A DNA stretch of 64,000 nucleotides from positions 4,092,001 through 4,156,000 of the forward strand of contig NZ_CP077769.1 in NCBI RefSeq assembly GCF_020386615.1. The letters run 5' to 3'. Shown one piece after another: positions 8,578 to 18,369 of this stretch. Numbering within the stretch: position 1 is the stretch's first letter; the number at the start of each line of letters is the position of its first letter. Both the position numbers and the translations under genes were made by a program. A model generated the notes under the pieces. It was not told the origin of the DNA. It searched no databases and worked only from the letters and a program-made list of their open reading frames with translations. This DNA is from Chitinophaga pendula. GTDB taxonomy: Bacteria > Bacteroidota > Bacteroidia > Chitinophagales > Chitinophagaceae.

Positions 8578-10290
8578 ATGAAAAGTACGTTAAGAAGCCA
8601 GGCATGGTTTGGGCGGCAAGGTAAAGACGGATTTATCTACAGGGCCTGGATGAAAAGCCAGGGTATCCCTGACGATGCGTTCAGAGGCAAGCCAGTGATC
8701 GGTATCTGTAACACATGGTCGGAGCTTACGCCTTGCAATGCACATTTTCGCGATCTGGCAGCATCGGTAAAGAAAGGTATTCTCGAAGCGGGAGGGCTTC
8801 CCCTCGAGTTCCCGGTGATGTCACTTGGAGAAACATTGATCAGACCAACCGCGATGCTTTACAGAAATCTTCTAAGTATGGAAGTGGAAGAGTCTATCAG
8901 AGCGAATCCTTTAGATGGAGTGGTATTAATGTGTGGATGCGACAAGACGACGCCGGCACTGGTGATGGGGGCCTGCAGTGTAAATATTCCTGCGATTGTT
9001 TTATCCGGAGGCAGTATGCTGACGGGGAAGTATCAAGGACGTAATATAGGCACTAGTGATCTGTGGCGTTTTTCAGAGAATTTTAGGTCTGGCGCTATGA
9101 CGGAGGGAGAGCTCGCCATTGCTGAAGCCGGAATGTGCCGGAGCATAGGCCACTGCGCGGTGATGGGGACTGCCTCTTCTATGGCTTGTATGGTGGAATC
9201 GCTGGGCCTTTCACTTCCCGGTAATGCTGCCATACCCGCAGCAGACACAGCAAGGAAGGTATTAGCACAGATGACCGGCCGCCGCGTTGTCCAAATGGTA
9301 AATGAAGATGTGAAACCTTCAGATATCCTTGTAAAAGCGGCTTTGGAAAATGCTATCCGGGTAAATGCGGCTATTGGTGGTTCCACCAATTTTGTATTGC
9401 ACTTATTGGCAATTGCAGGAAGGATAGGTGTACCGCTGACGATAGATGAATTCGACCACCTATCCGCGCAAGTCCCCCTCATCGCCAACCTGCAGCCCTC
9501 AGGAAGTTATTTTATGGAGGATCTTTATTATGCAGGCGGGCTGCCAGCCTTGATGAATGAAATGCTGGATTACCTAGATGGCTCGTGTATGACAGTAAAT
9601 GGGAAGTCCATCCGGGATAATGTAAAAAATGCTGTCAATCATAATTCTGAGGTGATCGCCAATGTTGAAAGCCCATTTTCCAAACAGTCTGGTTTGGTGG
9701 TGTTAAAAGGCAATCTTTGCGAAGAAGGGGCAATATTAAAACCTTCAGCCGCCTCCCCACACCTGACACAACATACCGGGAGAGCAGTCGCATTTGAGAA
9801 TATCGAAGACTATAAACTACGGATAGATGATCCGAGACTTGATGTGGATGAAACGTGTATACTGGTACTGAAAAATGTAGGGCCTAAAGGCTATCCCGGA
9901 ATGCCGGAAGTCGGTAATATAGGCTTGCCCAAAAAACTACTAGAAAAAGGTATTACAGATATGATACGCATTTCTGATGGCCGGATGAGCGGTACCGGTT
10001 TCGGTACGGTCGTATTGCATGTATCTCCTGAAGCCGCTGCCGGAGGAGTTATTAGTTTAGTGAAAGATGGTGATATGATCCGCCTGGATGTGACCGGTCG
10101 AAGGTTAGACCTACTTGTGGACGAAAAGGAACTCTCGAAACGGCGAACAGCGTTGATCCCACCTATAAACCCTTTCGAAAGAGGATACAGGCAGTTGTTT
10201 GTTGAACATGTGGAGCAGGCACACCTCGGTGTTGACTTTGACTTTCTGAAAGGTTCATCCGGTAGTGCTATACCTGCTGATTCACACTAA
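8578..10290 (+). CDS. IlvD/Edd-family dehydratase, sugar-acid type
   Basis: A 570-residue member of the IlvD/Edd family of Fe-S dehydratases. Cluster ligands are visible as C53 (ELTPCN), C121 (CGCDKTTPA) and C193 (GHCAVMGTASSMA); the catalytic serine lies in SDGRMSG at S471. The NTWSELTPCN and GHC-MGTAS motifs resemble pentonate/hexonate dehydratases (L-arabinonate, D-xylonate types) more than the branched-chain amino acid enzyme, and there are no ilv genes nearby. With the PQQ dehydrogenase and SDR this suggests a non-phosphorylating route: sugar to lactone/acid, then to a 2-keto-3-deoxy acid. The exact substrate is not readable. Confidence 0.85.
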   Translation: MKSTLRSQAWFGRQGKDGFIYRAWMKSQGIPDDAFRGKPVIGICNTWSELTPCNAHFRDLAASVKKGILEAGGLPLEFPVMSLGETLIRPTAMLYRNLLSMEVEESIRANPLDGVVLMCGCDKTTPALVMGACSVNIPAIVLSGGSMLTGKYQGRNIGTSDLWRFSENFRSGAMTEGELAIAEAGMCRSIGHCAVMGTASSMACMVESLGLSLPGNAAIPAADTARKVLAQMTGRRVVQMVNEDVKPSDILVKAALENAIRVNAAIGGSTNFVLHLLAIAGRIGVPLTIDEFDHLSAQVPLIANLQPSGSYFMEDLYYAGGLPALMNEMLDYLDGSCMTVNGKSIRDNVKNAVNHNSEVIANVESPFSKQSGLVVLKGNLCEEGAILKPSAASPHLTQHTGRAVAFENIEDYKLRIDDPRLDVDETCILVLKNVGPKGYPGMPEVGNIGLPKKLLEKGITDMIRISDGRMSGTGFGTVVLHVSPEAAAGGVISLVKDGDMIRLDVTGRRLDLLVDEKELSKRRTALIPPINPFERGYRQLFVEHVEQAHLGVDFDFLKGSSGSAIPADSH

Positions 10291-10352
10291 AAGAACAATT
10301 TATTGTATACTTATCACCTAATAACCTATTCACCTAAAAAATTGTATAAAGC

Positions 10353-11219
10353 ATGAAACGCATCTTTTTATTACTGACTGCCCTGGTTGTTTCAACGCTT
10401 TTGCTTTTGTATAGCGGAGCGATGGTCGGCTGTACTCTACTACCTGAAATAAAGGGCGACCGGTATGACTGGAAAATGGGTGTTGCCTTGTATTCCTTTA
10501 ATCGTCACCCGGTGGAAAAATCAGTGGAGATGGTCCGGGCGTGCGAAGTGAAGTACGTAGAAGGTTTTTCTTTTTACCAGCTTGGTCCGGGGTTTAATAA
10601 CAATACCATGGCTCATCTTGATGCAGCTGGGATCAGCCGTTTGAAAACGCTGATGGAGCAGCAGGGAATAATCATGACGTCTATGTATGCTGACGGAAAG
10701 GACGAAAAAGAGTGGCAGCGGATGTTCGAAATTGCTGCTGCACTACACCTTAAATTTATTACTTGTGAACCCCGAAGGGAGCACTGGGATATGTTAGACA
10801 GGCTAGCAGGAAGATATAAAATAAAAATAGCGATACATGAGCATGCCAAAGGAGCCAGCCCCTACTGGCATCCGGATTCTGTATTGGCAGCCATAAAAGA
10901 GCATAAAAACTTCGGCGCCTGTGCAGACCTTGGCCATTGGGTTCGCAGTGGTCTTGATCCCGCTGAATGTTTGAACAAACTGAAAGGACATATATTAGGT
11001 ATTCATCTAAAAGATGTTGACGAAAAAGGGAGTACAAGGGCGCACGATGTCGTCCCTGGTAGGGGAGTAATAGATTTTGCAGCGGTGATCAAGGAATTGA
11101 AAAGACAAAAGTTTGCCGGTTATGTGTATGTGGAATGTGAGCATAACTGGGAAAACAACGTACCTGATGTAAAGGCCGCCATTGAACACTTTAATAACGT
11201 AAGCAACAATGATAAATGA
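10353..11219 (+). CDS. Exported sugar phosphate isomerase/epimerase-like TIM-barrel protein
   Basis: A 288-residue protein of the xylose isomerase-like/AP-endonuclease 2 superfamily. The N-terminus is a membrane-export signal ending in a lipobox-like MVGC (Cys about residue 27). The barrel shows metal-site segments: E-rich EGFSFYQLG, IAIHEHAKG, CADLGHWVRSG, GIHLKDVD and YVYVECEHNW. Secreted members are common in Bacteroidota sugar clusters and act on oxidised or keto sugars rather than sugar phosphates. It ends the plus-strand set that began with the SDR. The natural substrate is unknown. Confidence 0.75.
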   Translation: MKRIFLLLTALVVSTLLLLYSGAMVGCTLLPEIKGDRYDWKMGVALYSFNRHPVEKSVEMVRACEVKYVEGFSFYQLGPGFNNNTMAHLDAAGISRLKTLMEQQGIIMTSMYADGKDEKEWQRMFEIAAALHLKFITCEPRREHWDMLDRLAGRYKIKIAIHEHAKGASPYWHPDSVLAAIKEHKNFGACADLGHWVRSGLDPAECLNKLKGHILGIHLKDVDEKGSTRAHDVVPGRGVIDFAAVIKELKRQKFAGYVYVECEHNWENNVPDVKAAIEHFNNVSNNDK

Positions 11220-11312
11220 TATCCGGCGGCCGGTTTAACCTATAAATAATTGAATGAATAAAACGAAAACCAATCCAGCAGGTCCAAGCGCCGTTCAAAT
11301 TATTACAATGAA

Positions 11313-11527
11313 TTAGTGCCGTTTGGCTTTCTCCAGCATTGTATCGATCTACTCAACAGTGAGCTGTTCTCCGTAGTTATAAGCCAGGATCTGCTGGGTG
11401 GCAAAACAGAGGTTAACGTAATAGCTGAAGCCAGCGAAGAAAGGACAACTTTCAGGAAGAACAGCCCTTTACGGACACAAAGGAGGTCATCCATAGCGGA
11501 TATCGTAAAAGTGATATTTGATTCCAT
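11313..11527 (-). pseudogene. Decayed gene fragment, unknown
   Basis: The end of this stretch, read on the minus strand, gives a protein-like tail (AYNYGEQLTVE, an in-frame TAG, then IDTMLEKAKRH and stop at 11313-11315). A different frame from the ATG at 11527 reads as protein upstream of it, so at least one frameshift separates the halves. It begins 3 bases after the stop of the decayed membrane-protein gene at 11531, as in an operon. The family is not recognised. Chance cannot be excluded for so short a piece. Confidence 0.25.
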
Positions 11528-11530
11528 AAA

Positions 11531-12032
11531 TTATGCGAGTTTGGCCAGTAGTGTATACCGGCACCGTTTGAAATTGCGGCGTCCTATAAATAGGAAAACC
11601 AGTGATAAAATAGAAGAAGCTGCCAGTAGCCACCACTGGCTATAGTCCTTCATGGGTATAGTCCATGTCAGGCCCAATCGAAGTAACGTAATATAGGGCA
11701 AAGCGCACACATATGTTGATAGCGAAAACATCTTGCTGATCTTGATATGCAGCATAGTAGAACTCAGCAACCCTATCCAGCAAATAGGATAGTTACAGAA
11801 AAATAAAACAGCAAAAACGGCGTGTCCTGCCGTCCTTTCATAGCATACCTCGAGGAATGTATAGGTAAAATCAAACTTAACAAGCGAGAAAAAATCTTTC
11901 TTATCTAGTAAATTCGGAATGACTGTACAATTGTCGAACCGCTTTTTGCACGATTTGAAAACTTTGGCTATGTTATAAGAACTGTGCGATTTATCCTTTT
12001 TGTATCAGGTGTTTGAGCTGCTCAAAAGCCAT
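11531..12032 (-). pseudogene. Frameshifted small membrane protein, unknown family
   Basis: ATG at 12030-12032 opens MAFEQLKHLIQKG and then stops. Dropping one A from the run of five at about 11998-12002 joins it to a long open frame that continues to 11531 (about 166 residues in all). The joined protein has a charged N-terminus, two or three hydrophobic segments (HAVFAVLFFCNYPICWIGLL, a second around STYVCALPYITLL, a third WWLLAASSILSLVFLFI) and a basic tail RRNFKRCR. I do not recognise the family. It may be a single-base pseudogene, or a sequencing error in the A run. Confidence 0.45.
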
Positions 12033-12732
12033 ACTAAATTATATTTTATATTCAAATCCTCCAATTACTCTAATTTAGCAATACTTCTGAATCAGAATTT
12101 TACTGTAAGCATTTATACATAATTGGTAGAGGATGTCGAGTAGATAAAAAATGAGATCGAGAAAGCAATGGATCTTAAGGAAGATCCGAGAATTATAAAA
12201 TTGCTGATAATAGCTGTACAATCAATAAAGATAATTTCGAAAAATGCAGAATGCTGCGTTAGTAATAACACCAGAATTGATTATCACTAAGGTCACTGAT
12301 GTATTACATCCGTACGGAACAGCATTATCAATTAATGTCATATACTTTCCGTAAGCCATAAAGATTTCAACAAGCTTTGAGACGAATATAATTTGCAGCT
12401 GGAGAGGTTATTGGCTAAGAGGACTATTAATTTAAAGTACGACCATTTAGAACCTCGCCGGTGCTTTTAATACACAATCTTTATTGACGCATCATTCCTA
12501 CAATTAACCTAATATATTAGGCCTCAAAATAGATTTATATTATTAATTATAAACCTAATTGTTAGAGATATATGAATATTGTTAACTGTGGATTGATACA
12601 ACTTTCATTAATTAGAATAAGAAATACAAATTTAAAGGTTCCGAAATTAGCTTTTTGTATTATTATAATATTTCTAATATTGGCTAGTAAAATTATTTAT
12701 CTAAGAAGTGTTACTTAAAAGATTTTTGGCTT
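12033..12732. other. AT-rich intergenic region
   Basis: About 700 bp with no intact gene. A short plus-strand stretch near 12150-12290 reads as protein-like (EKAMDLKEDPRIIKLL) with an in-frame stop just before it, perhaps another remnant. No strong hairpin was seen. Confidence 0.4.
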
Positions 12733-13734
12733 ATGTTACACAAACCATATATTCTTAATTTGAACGATTCGTTAGACTGGTTTGAGGAATATTTCAATCA
12801 ATATAATTGGCATTCGGAAAGTTTTATTGTTTGTGGAATGCGTTCATTTAGGAGTAGAATATCCCATGAAGGAATTGGCGGATCATATTTAATCGAGTTA
12901 ACTAAAGGATTATCCATTCTTTATGTTAACGCAAGCGATAATAACCATTGGCACACAAAAATAATCTCTAATCCTGGTGAATTTTACACACTAAACTTTT
13001 CAAAAATCGACTACCTTAGTTACAAAAATCATGCTAATGAACAGGTTAGATTACTGAACAGGGGCGTCACACTAGCCGACATATCACTACTCGACGAATA
13101 CTATGCAACTGATAGTCATGCTGAGTTTGTTAGAATAATTATGGATAAATCTTTTGCTAAAGAATTAGCCAAAGACCTGCTGGGTTCAAGGTTTAAAGAA
13201 CTGTTATTTGATACTGCTAAGAATAGTATTTTCCTTCAGTATGATTTAGATGACCAAAATCACGCAGCAATTAATGAGTTAGGTACCATACCGATGGAAG
13301 ACCCTTCATTTGGCTTACATCTGGCAAGCATTGGATACCGTTTGTTAGCGAATTTTCAGCAAGTAGTAAGGCTTCGAAAAAAAGTATTCATTCGAAAAAT
13401 TGAAAAGCAGGACATTTCTGCGATGGATAAAGCAGTTGCATTTTTGCATGAACATATTGATGAAAAGTTTCCAGGTATACACAAGTTAAGTTCAATTTCA
13501 TTAATGTCGCCATCTAAATTTAAAAGCTTGTTTGTTAAAATACATGGAATATCTCCACAAAGATACTTTATATTAAAAAGAATGGAATTTGCACGACAAC
13601 TAATTGTAAAAAATAGATATACAATTGCTCAAGTAGTAACAGAACTTGGATACGTAAATCCCAGTTCTTTTACCAGGCAATTTAAAAAACAGTTTGGTGT
13701 TATACCAAAAGAGTACAGAGCAATATCCTTTTAA
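12733..13734 (+). CDS. AraC-family transcriptional regulator
   Basis: A 333-residue protein. The C-terminal third is a double helix-turn-helix of the AraC/XylS type (IHKLSSISLMSPSKFKSLFVK, then TIAQVVTELGYVNPSSFTRQFKKQFG, ending VIPKEYR). The N-terminal 200 residues show no clear cupin histidine cluster, unlike the other two AraC genes in the window, and resemble the long PchR-type or Bacteroidota-specific sensor region. Base composition is far more AT-rich than the core genes. Its targets are unknown; the nearest genes are decayed. Confidence 0.8.
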   Translation: MLHKPYILNLNDSLDWFEEYFNQYNWHSESFIVCGMRSFRSRISHEGIGGSYLIELTKGLSILYVNASDNNHWHTKIISNPGEFYTLNFSKIDYLSYKNHANEQVRLLNRGVTLADISLLDEYYATDSHAEFVRIIMDKSFAKELAKDLLGSRFKELLFDTAKNSIFLQYDLDDQNHAAINELGTIPMEDPSFGLHLASIGYRLLANFQQVVRLRKKVFIRKIEKQDISAMDKAVAFLHEHIDEKFPGIHKLSSISLMSPSKFKSLFVKIHGISPQRYFILKRMEFARQLIVKNRYTIAQVVTELGYVNPSSFTRQFKKQFGVIPKEYRAISF

Positions 13735-13759
13735 ATAAAAAAAACTCCATATAAAACAA

Positions 13760-13777
13760 TCCCCCTAAAAAGGGGGA
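13760..13777 (+). terminator. Weak hairpin after araC-type gene
   Basis: TCCCCCT and AGGGGGA with a 4-base A loop, 26 bp after the stop codon. There is no following T run, so termination is uncertain. Confidence 0.35.
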
Positions 13778-13867
13778 CTTAAACATCAGAAGATATGGTT
13801 GCTGTCACACACTAAAAAATATTTACAGACTGATAAGCATTATTATTAAAAAATAACAAGAAGGCAT

Positions 13868-14716
13868 TTACAGTTCACAAATATCTTCTAAAAATAATCT
13901 TGAATTACATCGTAAATAGTAATTAAATAACCTTAAAGGACTAATTACAACCTGGCGTCTGATGTAATACTTCCTTTTTTGCACATCATAATTAACGTGT
14001 TCGATATTGGGTAAAGGGGTAAGAAGCCATGGTCCATTTTTTGAAGATTTTCCAACGAACAGGTATTCAGATTTCAATACTGCTTCATCGGTATCCACAT
14101 TGATGCTTCACCAAAAGTGGTTAGCTTATTAATGTAGAAGAATTGATTTTCTTTTAATATTACAAGAGGTATACATAGATTAACATGCTGGATATTTTCC
14201 TTTAATTGATCATAATTACCGTCCAGTAATTTTTCAATTATATTCAGTATGGTAGCAGGAGGATTGACGAGCTCAATACAAAATATGCGATGATACTTCT
14301 CTCTATTTCCGATGGTCTTCTAATATAATTGAATGAAAAAAATCATAAAAAATATGTAGGAGGGCCTTGGACGAAGTATATTAATGACGATGTCCCATAG
14401 GTCATTTTACAAAATATACTCTTCAATTGCAGAATTCAAAATTCCGCATCAAAGCGAATATTAGGTTAAAGCTATGTACGTGGACAAGACCAGTAGTGTG
14501 TATGTGTGTAGTATTGAGATATGTAATGAATATTGACTGATGCTGCCAAATTTTAAGATCAGAGATAAACATAATAAGGTTTTCAATGTCAAGGTCTCCG
14601 AAGCAGATGTAAAATCTGTCAGGATAATAGTACTTTAGTAAAGCCAATTGTTTTTTTTATATATCTTTCCTAAGATCCGTATAAGCCAAAATCCTCTCGG
14701 CAAATGTGGATAACAT
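13868..14716 (-). pseudogene. Decayed gene of about 280 codons, unknown family
   Basis: Read on the minus strand from ATG 14714-14716, protein-like sequence continues almost to 13868 but only by switching frame: MLSTFAERILAYTDLRKDI, a stop, then KKQLALLKYYYPDRFYIC onward, a frame change near 14440, a segment RPRPSYIFFMIFFIQLY, a stop at 14320-14322, KTIGNREKYHRIFCIELVNP onward, and a last frame change near 14100 into the open frame ending ICEL. Four or more disabling changes are needed. The composition is even and plausible throughout, which supports a real ancestral gene. I recognise no family. Confidence 0.45.
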
Positions 14717-14898
14717 TCAACAATATAGCTTATAAGGTGGTTTTTATGTCTATAATGACTACTTATCAAGGTAGAATGCATTTACTTTTATATTGTGAAA
14801 TGAGATAAAAAATTTGAAAATAAATAAACAATATTAAAGGGCTTTTAAGTTATTTCTGTAGCGGGATTATGGGTTTCTTTTTTTCCATTTAAACTAAC

Positions 14899-14924
14899 GA
14901 GGGCAATGCTAACATTGCCCCCTC
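14899..14924. terminator. Strong hairpin in AT-rich gap
   Basis: GGGCAATG (14901-14908), loop CTAA, CATTGCCC (14913-14920), extended by GAG/CTC around one bulged C. It is the only GC-rich feature in several hundred bases. It could terminate transcripts from either side. Confidence 0.5.
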
Positions 14925-15304
14925 TTATTTCCAACTTAAATTGGACAATATTTATGCAACTGAGTGTAATTGCTCTGGTTATCTTATTTCCACAGGATAT
15001 TCTATTTCTACCGCTTAAGTTGTTTTTCGAAACTTGCCTTCAATCTATACTTTTAAAAAACAGGTTCAGGATCATGCCGAATTTCTAATGGACATGGTCC
15101 TTTATAGCTTATAAAATTATTCTTTAGGCTTATAGAACTAATAATTTCGGTACAAGAACTATACCTTCAAGTAATAGCTTGCGAAAAGAAAATGATGCTC
15201 AAATTTAAGGTCAAAAAATTTTCTAATAAAAGCAGGTAATGATTATTACACGAATCTTCAATTGGCTCAGCTCTGATTTTGGTTCTCAATTTGATTAGAA
15301 TAAC

Positions 15305-15328
15305 GAAGGCGAGGATCCCCTCGCTTTC
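15305..15328. terminator. Hairpin in AT-rich gap
   Basis: GAAGGCGAGG, loop ATCC, CCTCGCTTTC: a 10-bp stem with one G-T pair, followed by TAATTTTA. It lies 259 bp before the next gene; the rest of 14925-15586 shows no recognisable gene. Confidence 0.45.
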
Positions 15329-15586
15329 TAATTTTAGTATTTATCTTCGCAATAACTATGTACATTCAAGTTAACCTACATTTGACAGTCTAAAATGTCT
15401 GCTTTATTTCTCCTAGTATTTCTTCTAATGGTTCTTATAAGATATTGATACTTTTTTGTCTTTTAGGGTCATATTTAGACCTTTTCTGGTAAGCTCTTCT
15501 AACCGAAAGATTCTAGTTTTGTAATGTTTGTTATTAACACAGATTTATCAAACTTATGAGTATTCAAAATCTTAAAAAGAACCAAA

Positions 15587-16204
15587 ATGACGTTTAATCA
15601 ATTAGCTAACATTAAAAACATTAGAATTTTACTTTCTGGTATTTCTTTAGTTTTGTTCTGTTTTGGAGAATCCATTGGACAAAATTTGCCAAAGAAAAAA
15701 AAAGCAGCATATACATCGGAAATCAGCATTGGATATGGATATGGTGATATAAATCTTACATGGCTAAATTTTGCTACAGTGCTTGGAAGCTTTGGAGGAC
15801 AAAGTTATTCAAATATTGGAGTAGCCCATATTTCTTACATGCAAGAGATAAATAGAACATTTGATATCGGTGGAACCCTTGCTTACAGTTCCGGTAGGAT
15901 AAATGAGATTAGCAAAGGAAAAGAACAGAAGATAGCTAGTGTTAATCATTTCACGGCACTTATAAATGGTAGAATATGTTACCTGAGTAAGACAGCACTA
16001 AAATTGTACTCTGGCATTGGTATAGGCGCACAACTTACCTCTGAAAAATCCACAATACAAAATTTACGAAAGCAAAATGATGTGAGAGTATCGTTTCATA
16101 TAACTGGTATTGGGGTCAAATTTGGTAAAAAAATTGGTGGCTTTACAGAGGTTGGCTTTGGAGATAAAGGTATTATTTCAGCAGGGACCTACTGGCGTTT
16201 TTAG
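15587..16204 (+). CDS. Small outer-membrane beta-barrel protein, unknown function
   Basis: A 205-residue protein with a signal peptide (hydrophobic ILLSGISLVLFCFGESIGQ, cleavage about residue 33) followed by alternating amphipathic strands rich in Gly and aromatic residues and a C-terminal YWRF, the terminal Phe expected for barrel insertion. It resembles the PorT/OmpX-type small barrels of Bacteroidota in layout only. It sits 49 bp before a lipoprotein gene on the same strand, so the two may be co-transcribed. Confidence 0.65.
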   Translation: MTFNQLANIKNIRILLSGISLVLFCFGESIGQNLPKKKKAAYTSEISIGYGYGDINLTWLNFATVLGSFGGQSYSNIGVAHISYMQEINRTFDIGGTLAYSSGRINEISKGKEQKIASVNHFTALINGRICYLSKTALKLYSGIGIGAQLTSEKSTIQNLRKQNDVRVSFHITGIGVKFGKKIGGFTEVGFGDKGIISAGTYWRF

Positions 16205-16253
16205 AAAAGTATGTATGTTTTATCAAATAATCAGTAATAATTAAATATACAAT

Positions 16254-16970
16254 ATGAATACCAATATCTTTTTTTCGGTCCTAATACTTGTTGCTATTGT
16301 GTTTACCTCTTGTAACAAAAAAGCAGAATTGGTAGATACTAAAATAAATAGGTATCAGAAAATCGACTTCCGTCAAATTTATACAGTCAAAAAAGAGAAT
16401 AAAAAAATTAATGTGCTCGTTAGATTCGTTGATTGTAGATTGACGGAAGACAAGGTAAATTCTCCCTTTAAATTGCACACAAATATTAAGATTAATAATG
16501 AAAAACCCAATAATAGTCGTGAGAGTGATGTAGGCGAACCTTACTTAAACTATGAAGAAAAAGTGAAAACATTTGATCTAGATACAAAATCAATAAACAT
16601 TTCATATACAGATTTTAAAGGCAATACGATTGAAAATAAAGTTGAACCACATCTGCTACCTGAATTATCAGTTAAAAGAAAGTACATACGAGATAATAAG
16701 CTAAATATTGAACTAAATGATGCAATGGGGGATGTCTATTATAAGTTGTTCCATAATACAAGAGGGTCTTTTCCAATCCAGCTATTCGAAGGAAACACGA
16801 ATGACAACATAATAAAAGATATTCCAATTTCTATCCTAAAAGGAGAAAAATGCTTTGTTGCTTTGCAAAGAAAGATTAAATGGAATATTATAAATAAAAA
16901 CATCTCAAATACAGAGATCGAAGGAGTTCTTATAGCATCGGAAACCATCAAATTGGATGACCTAATTTAA
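16254..16970 (+). CDS. Lipoprotein of unknown function
   Basis: A 238-residue protein with a lipoprotein signal (ILVAIVFTSC, Cys at residue 20) followed by Lys, a mostly beta-type hydrophilic chain and no recognisable domain. Charged composition (Lys, Asn, Ile) matches the AT-rich local DNA. The size and layout resemble the lipoprotein at 17521, but I see no clear sequence similarity between them. Confidence 0.65.
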   Translation: MNTNIFFSVLILVAIVFTSCNKKAELVDTKINRYQKIDFRQIYTVKKENKKINVLVRFVDCRLTEDKVNSPFKLHTNIKINNEKPNNSRESDVGEPYLNYEEKVKTFDLDTKSINISYTDFKGNTIENKVEPHLLPELSVKRKYIRDNKLNIELNDAMGDVYYKLFHNTRGSFPIQLFEGNTNDNIIKDIPISILKGEKCFVALQRKIKWNIINKNISNTEIEGVLIASETIKLDDLI

Positions 16971-17108
16971 ATAATCGTATTTAAAAAATGCATGACACTA
17001 TCTTAAGAACTGTGTAAATAGAACCGGGGTTTACTATACCGTTTTTTTTTAAATATACGCAGTATAACAAACACAGCAGAATTTCTTGTAAGGTGATTTT
17101 TAAAGCAA

Positions 17109-17231
17109 TTTAAGACTGCGAAGCAGTTAAATGACTCCCTGGCTAAATACAGAAGAGAGGGATTGAAAAAGATGTTAAAAGGTGAGACGGATGCTTATTT
17201 AGGTCCTAAATTTACAATGTTTACACGTTAA
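17109..17231 (+). pseudogene. C-terminal gene remnant, unknown
   Basis: An open frame of 40 codons with strongly protein-like content (FKTAKQLNDSLAKYRREGLK, then KMLKGETDAYLGPKF) that ends in TAA. The same frame is protein-like for a few codons upstream but is cut by a stop and has no start. It looks like the tail of a lost gene. The rest of 16971-17520 shows nothing recognisable. Confidence 0.35.
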
Positions 17232-17520
17232 AAAATTTAAAATACTAATTAGCCCTCCTTACTTTAATTTTTATCAGAATGGCCTATATATACAGTCACA
17301 TAACCTTAACCTCTTGCCATTTTAACGACAGAAATATTAATTATTTCCTTCTATTGTATCTATTGATTGATTATTTTCTAATGCTTACTCTTAAATTCAT
17401 TCATACATTATCGAATAACATATAGGGTTATTTTTTTAGCCAAACTGACTAATCATTTAGTATAGGATGATGTTATTTTGTATTCAGAAAGATTAAAATT
17501 AATATTTTAAAGATAGTTTT

Positions 17521-18234
17521 ATGAAAAAAATTAATGTTCAAATGATATTAATAGCCGCTATCAGTATAATAGCTTTATTAAGTAACGGCTGCCGTAAAAA
17601 GGAAATGCAAGAAGTTAATCCTGCTCAAAGTAATCAGCTCGCTGAGATAAAAAAGGATAGTATTTCAATTGACGCAGGGCGCTTTACTGTCTATTCAAAT
17701 GCAAAACGTTTACAAATAAGCGTAGAAAAAAAGAGTCTTGTGGATAAAATAAATTCCCAGAAAGGATCATTTTTAGCATCTACAAAACTGTGGAATTTTG
17801 AGACTCTTCCAGATTCACTACATATATCCTTAAAAGATAGTGCAGGAAAGATTTATAATGTATCTATTCCGGTAGATGATATAATCATAGGAAACATAGA
17901 CCCAGTAAAGGTTAACTACACAGGGAAGACCAAAATACAAAATCCGTCAAATAAAAAATTCATTTATAAAGGTGCTTCCATTTTTTACAACGCCGACGTT
18001 TTTAAAACCTTCTCAAATTTAAGCTCATTCTACGCGTTGGATATAAATGGTGAGATAGAAATCGGAGGTCAACCATTGAAAAACTTTAAAACTGACGAAC
18101 TGGAGAAGGCTGTGCTTTCAAGGCATTTCTATTTAACTACTACTCATTCATGTAAAAAATATATAGTAGAAGTAGGCTTCAACATTCTTTCCAATGATGA
18201 ACTAAAAATAAAAGTGTTACCAGATAGTAACTAA
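17521..18234 (+). CDS. Lipoprotein of unknown function
   Basis: A 237-residue protein. Residues 1-24 are a lipoprotein signal (IAAISIIALLSNGC, Cys at 24) followed by RKKE. The rest is predicted beta-rich with no known motif (LHISLKDSAGKIYNVSIPVDD, KFIYKGASIFYNADVF). It is likely anchored in the outer membrane or its periplasmic face. No partner gene is evident; the next feature downstream is an IS3 remnant. Confidence 0.65.
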   Translation: MKKINVQMILIAAISIIALLSNGCRKKEMQEVNPAQSNQLAEIKKDSISIDAGRFTVYSNAKRLQISVEKKSLVDKINSQKGSFLASTKLWNFETLPDSLHISLKDSAGKIYNVSIPVDDIIIGNIDPVKVNYTGKTKIQNPSNKKFIYKGASIFYNADVFKTFSNLSSFYALDINGEIEIGGQPLKNFKTDELEKAVLSRHFYLTTTHSCKKYIVEVGFNILSNDELKIKVLPDSN

Positions 18235-18369
18235 TTTTTATATAAAATTTCAGGTCTTATAAACATTAGTTTGCTATTAAACATCCTCTCTAATTGGTAA
18301 AATTTAAACTAGTATGCTGAAATAAGCCTGACTCATAATATACTCAAGGATGTAATCACAAAAAAAGTT

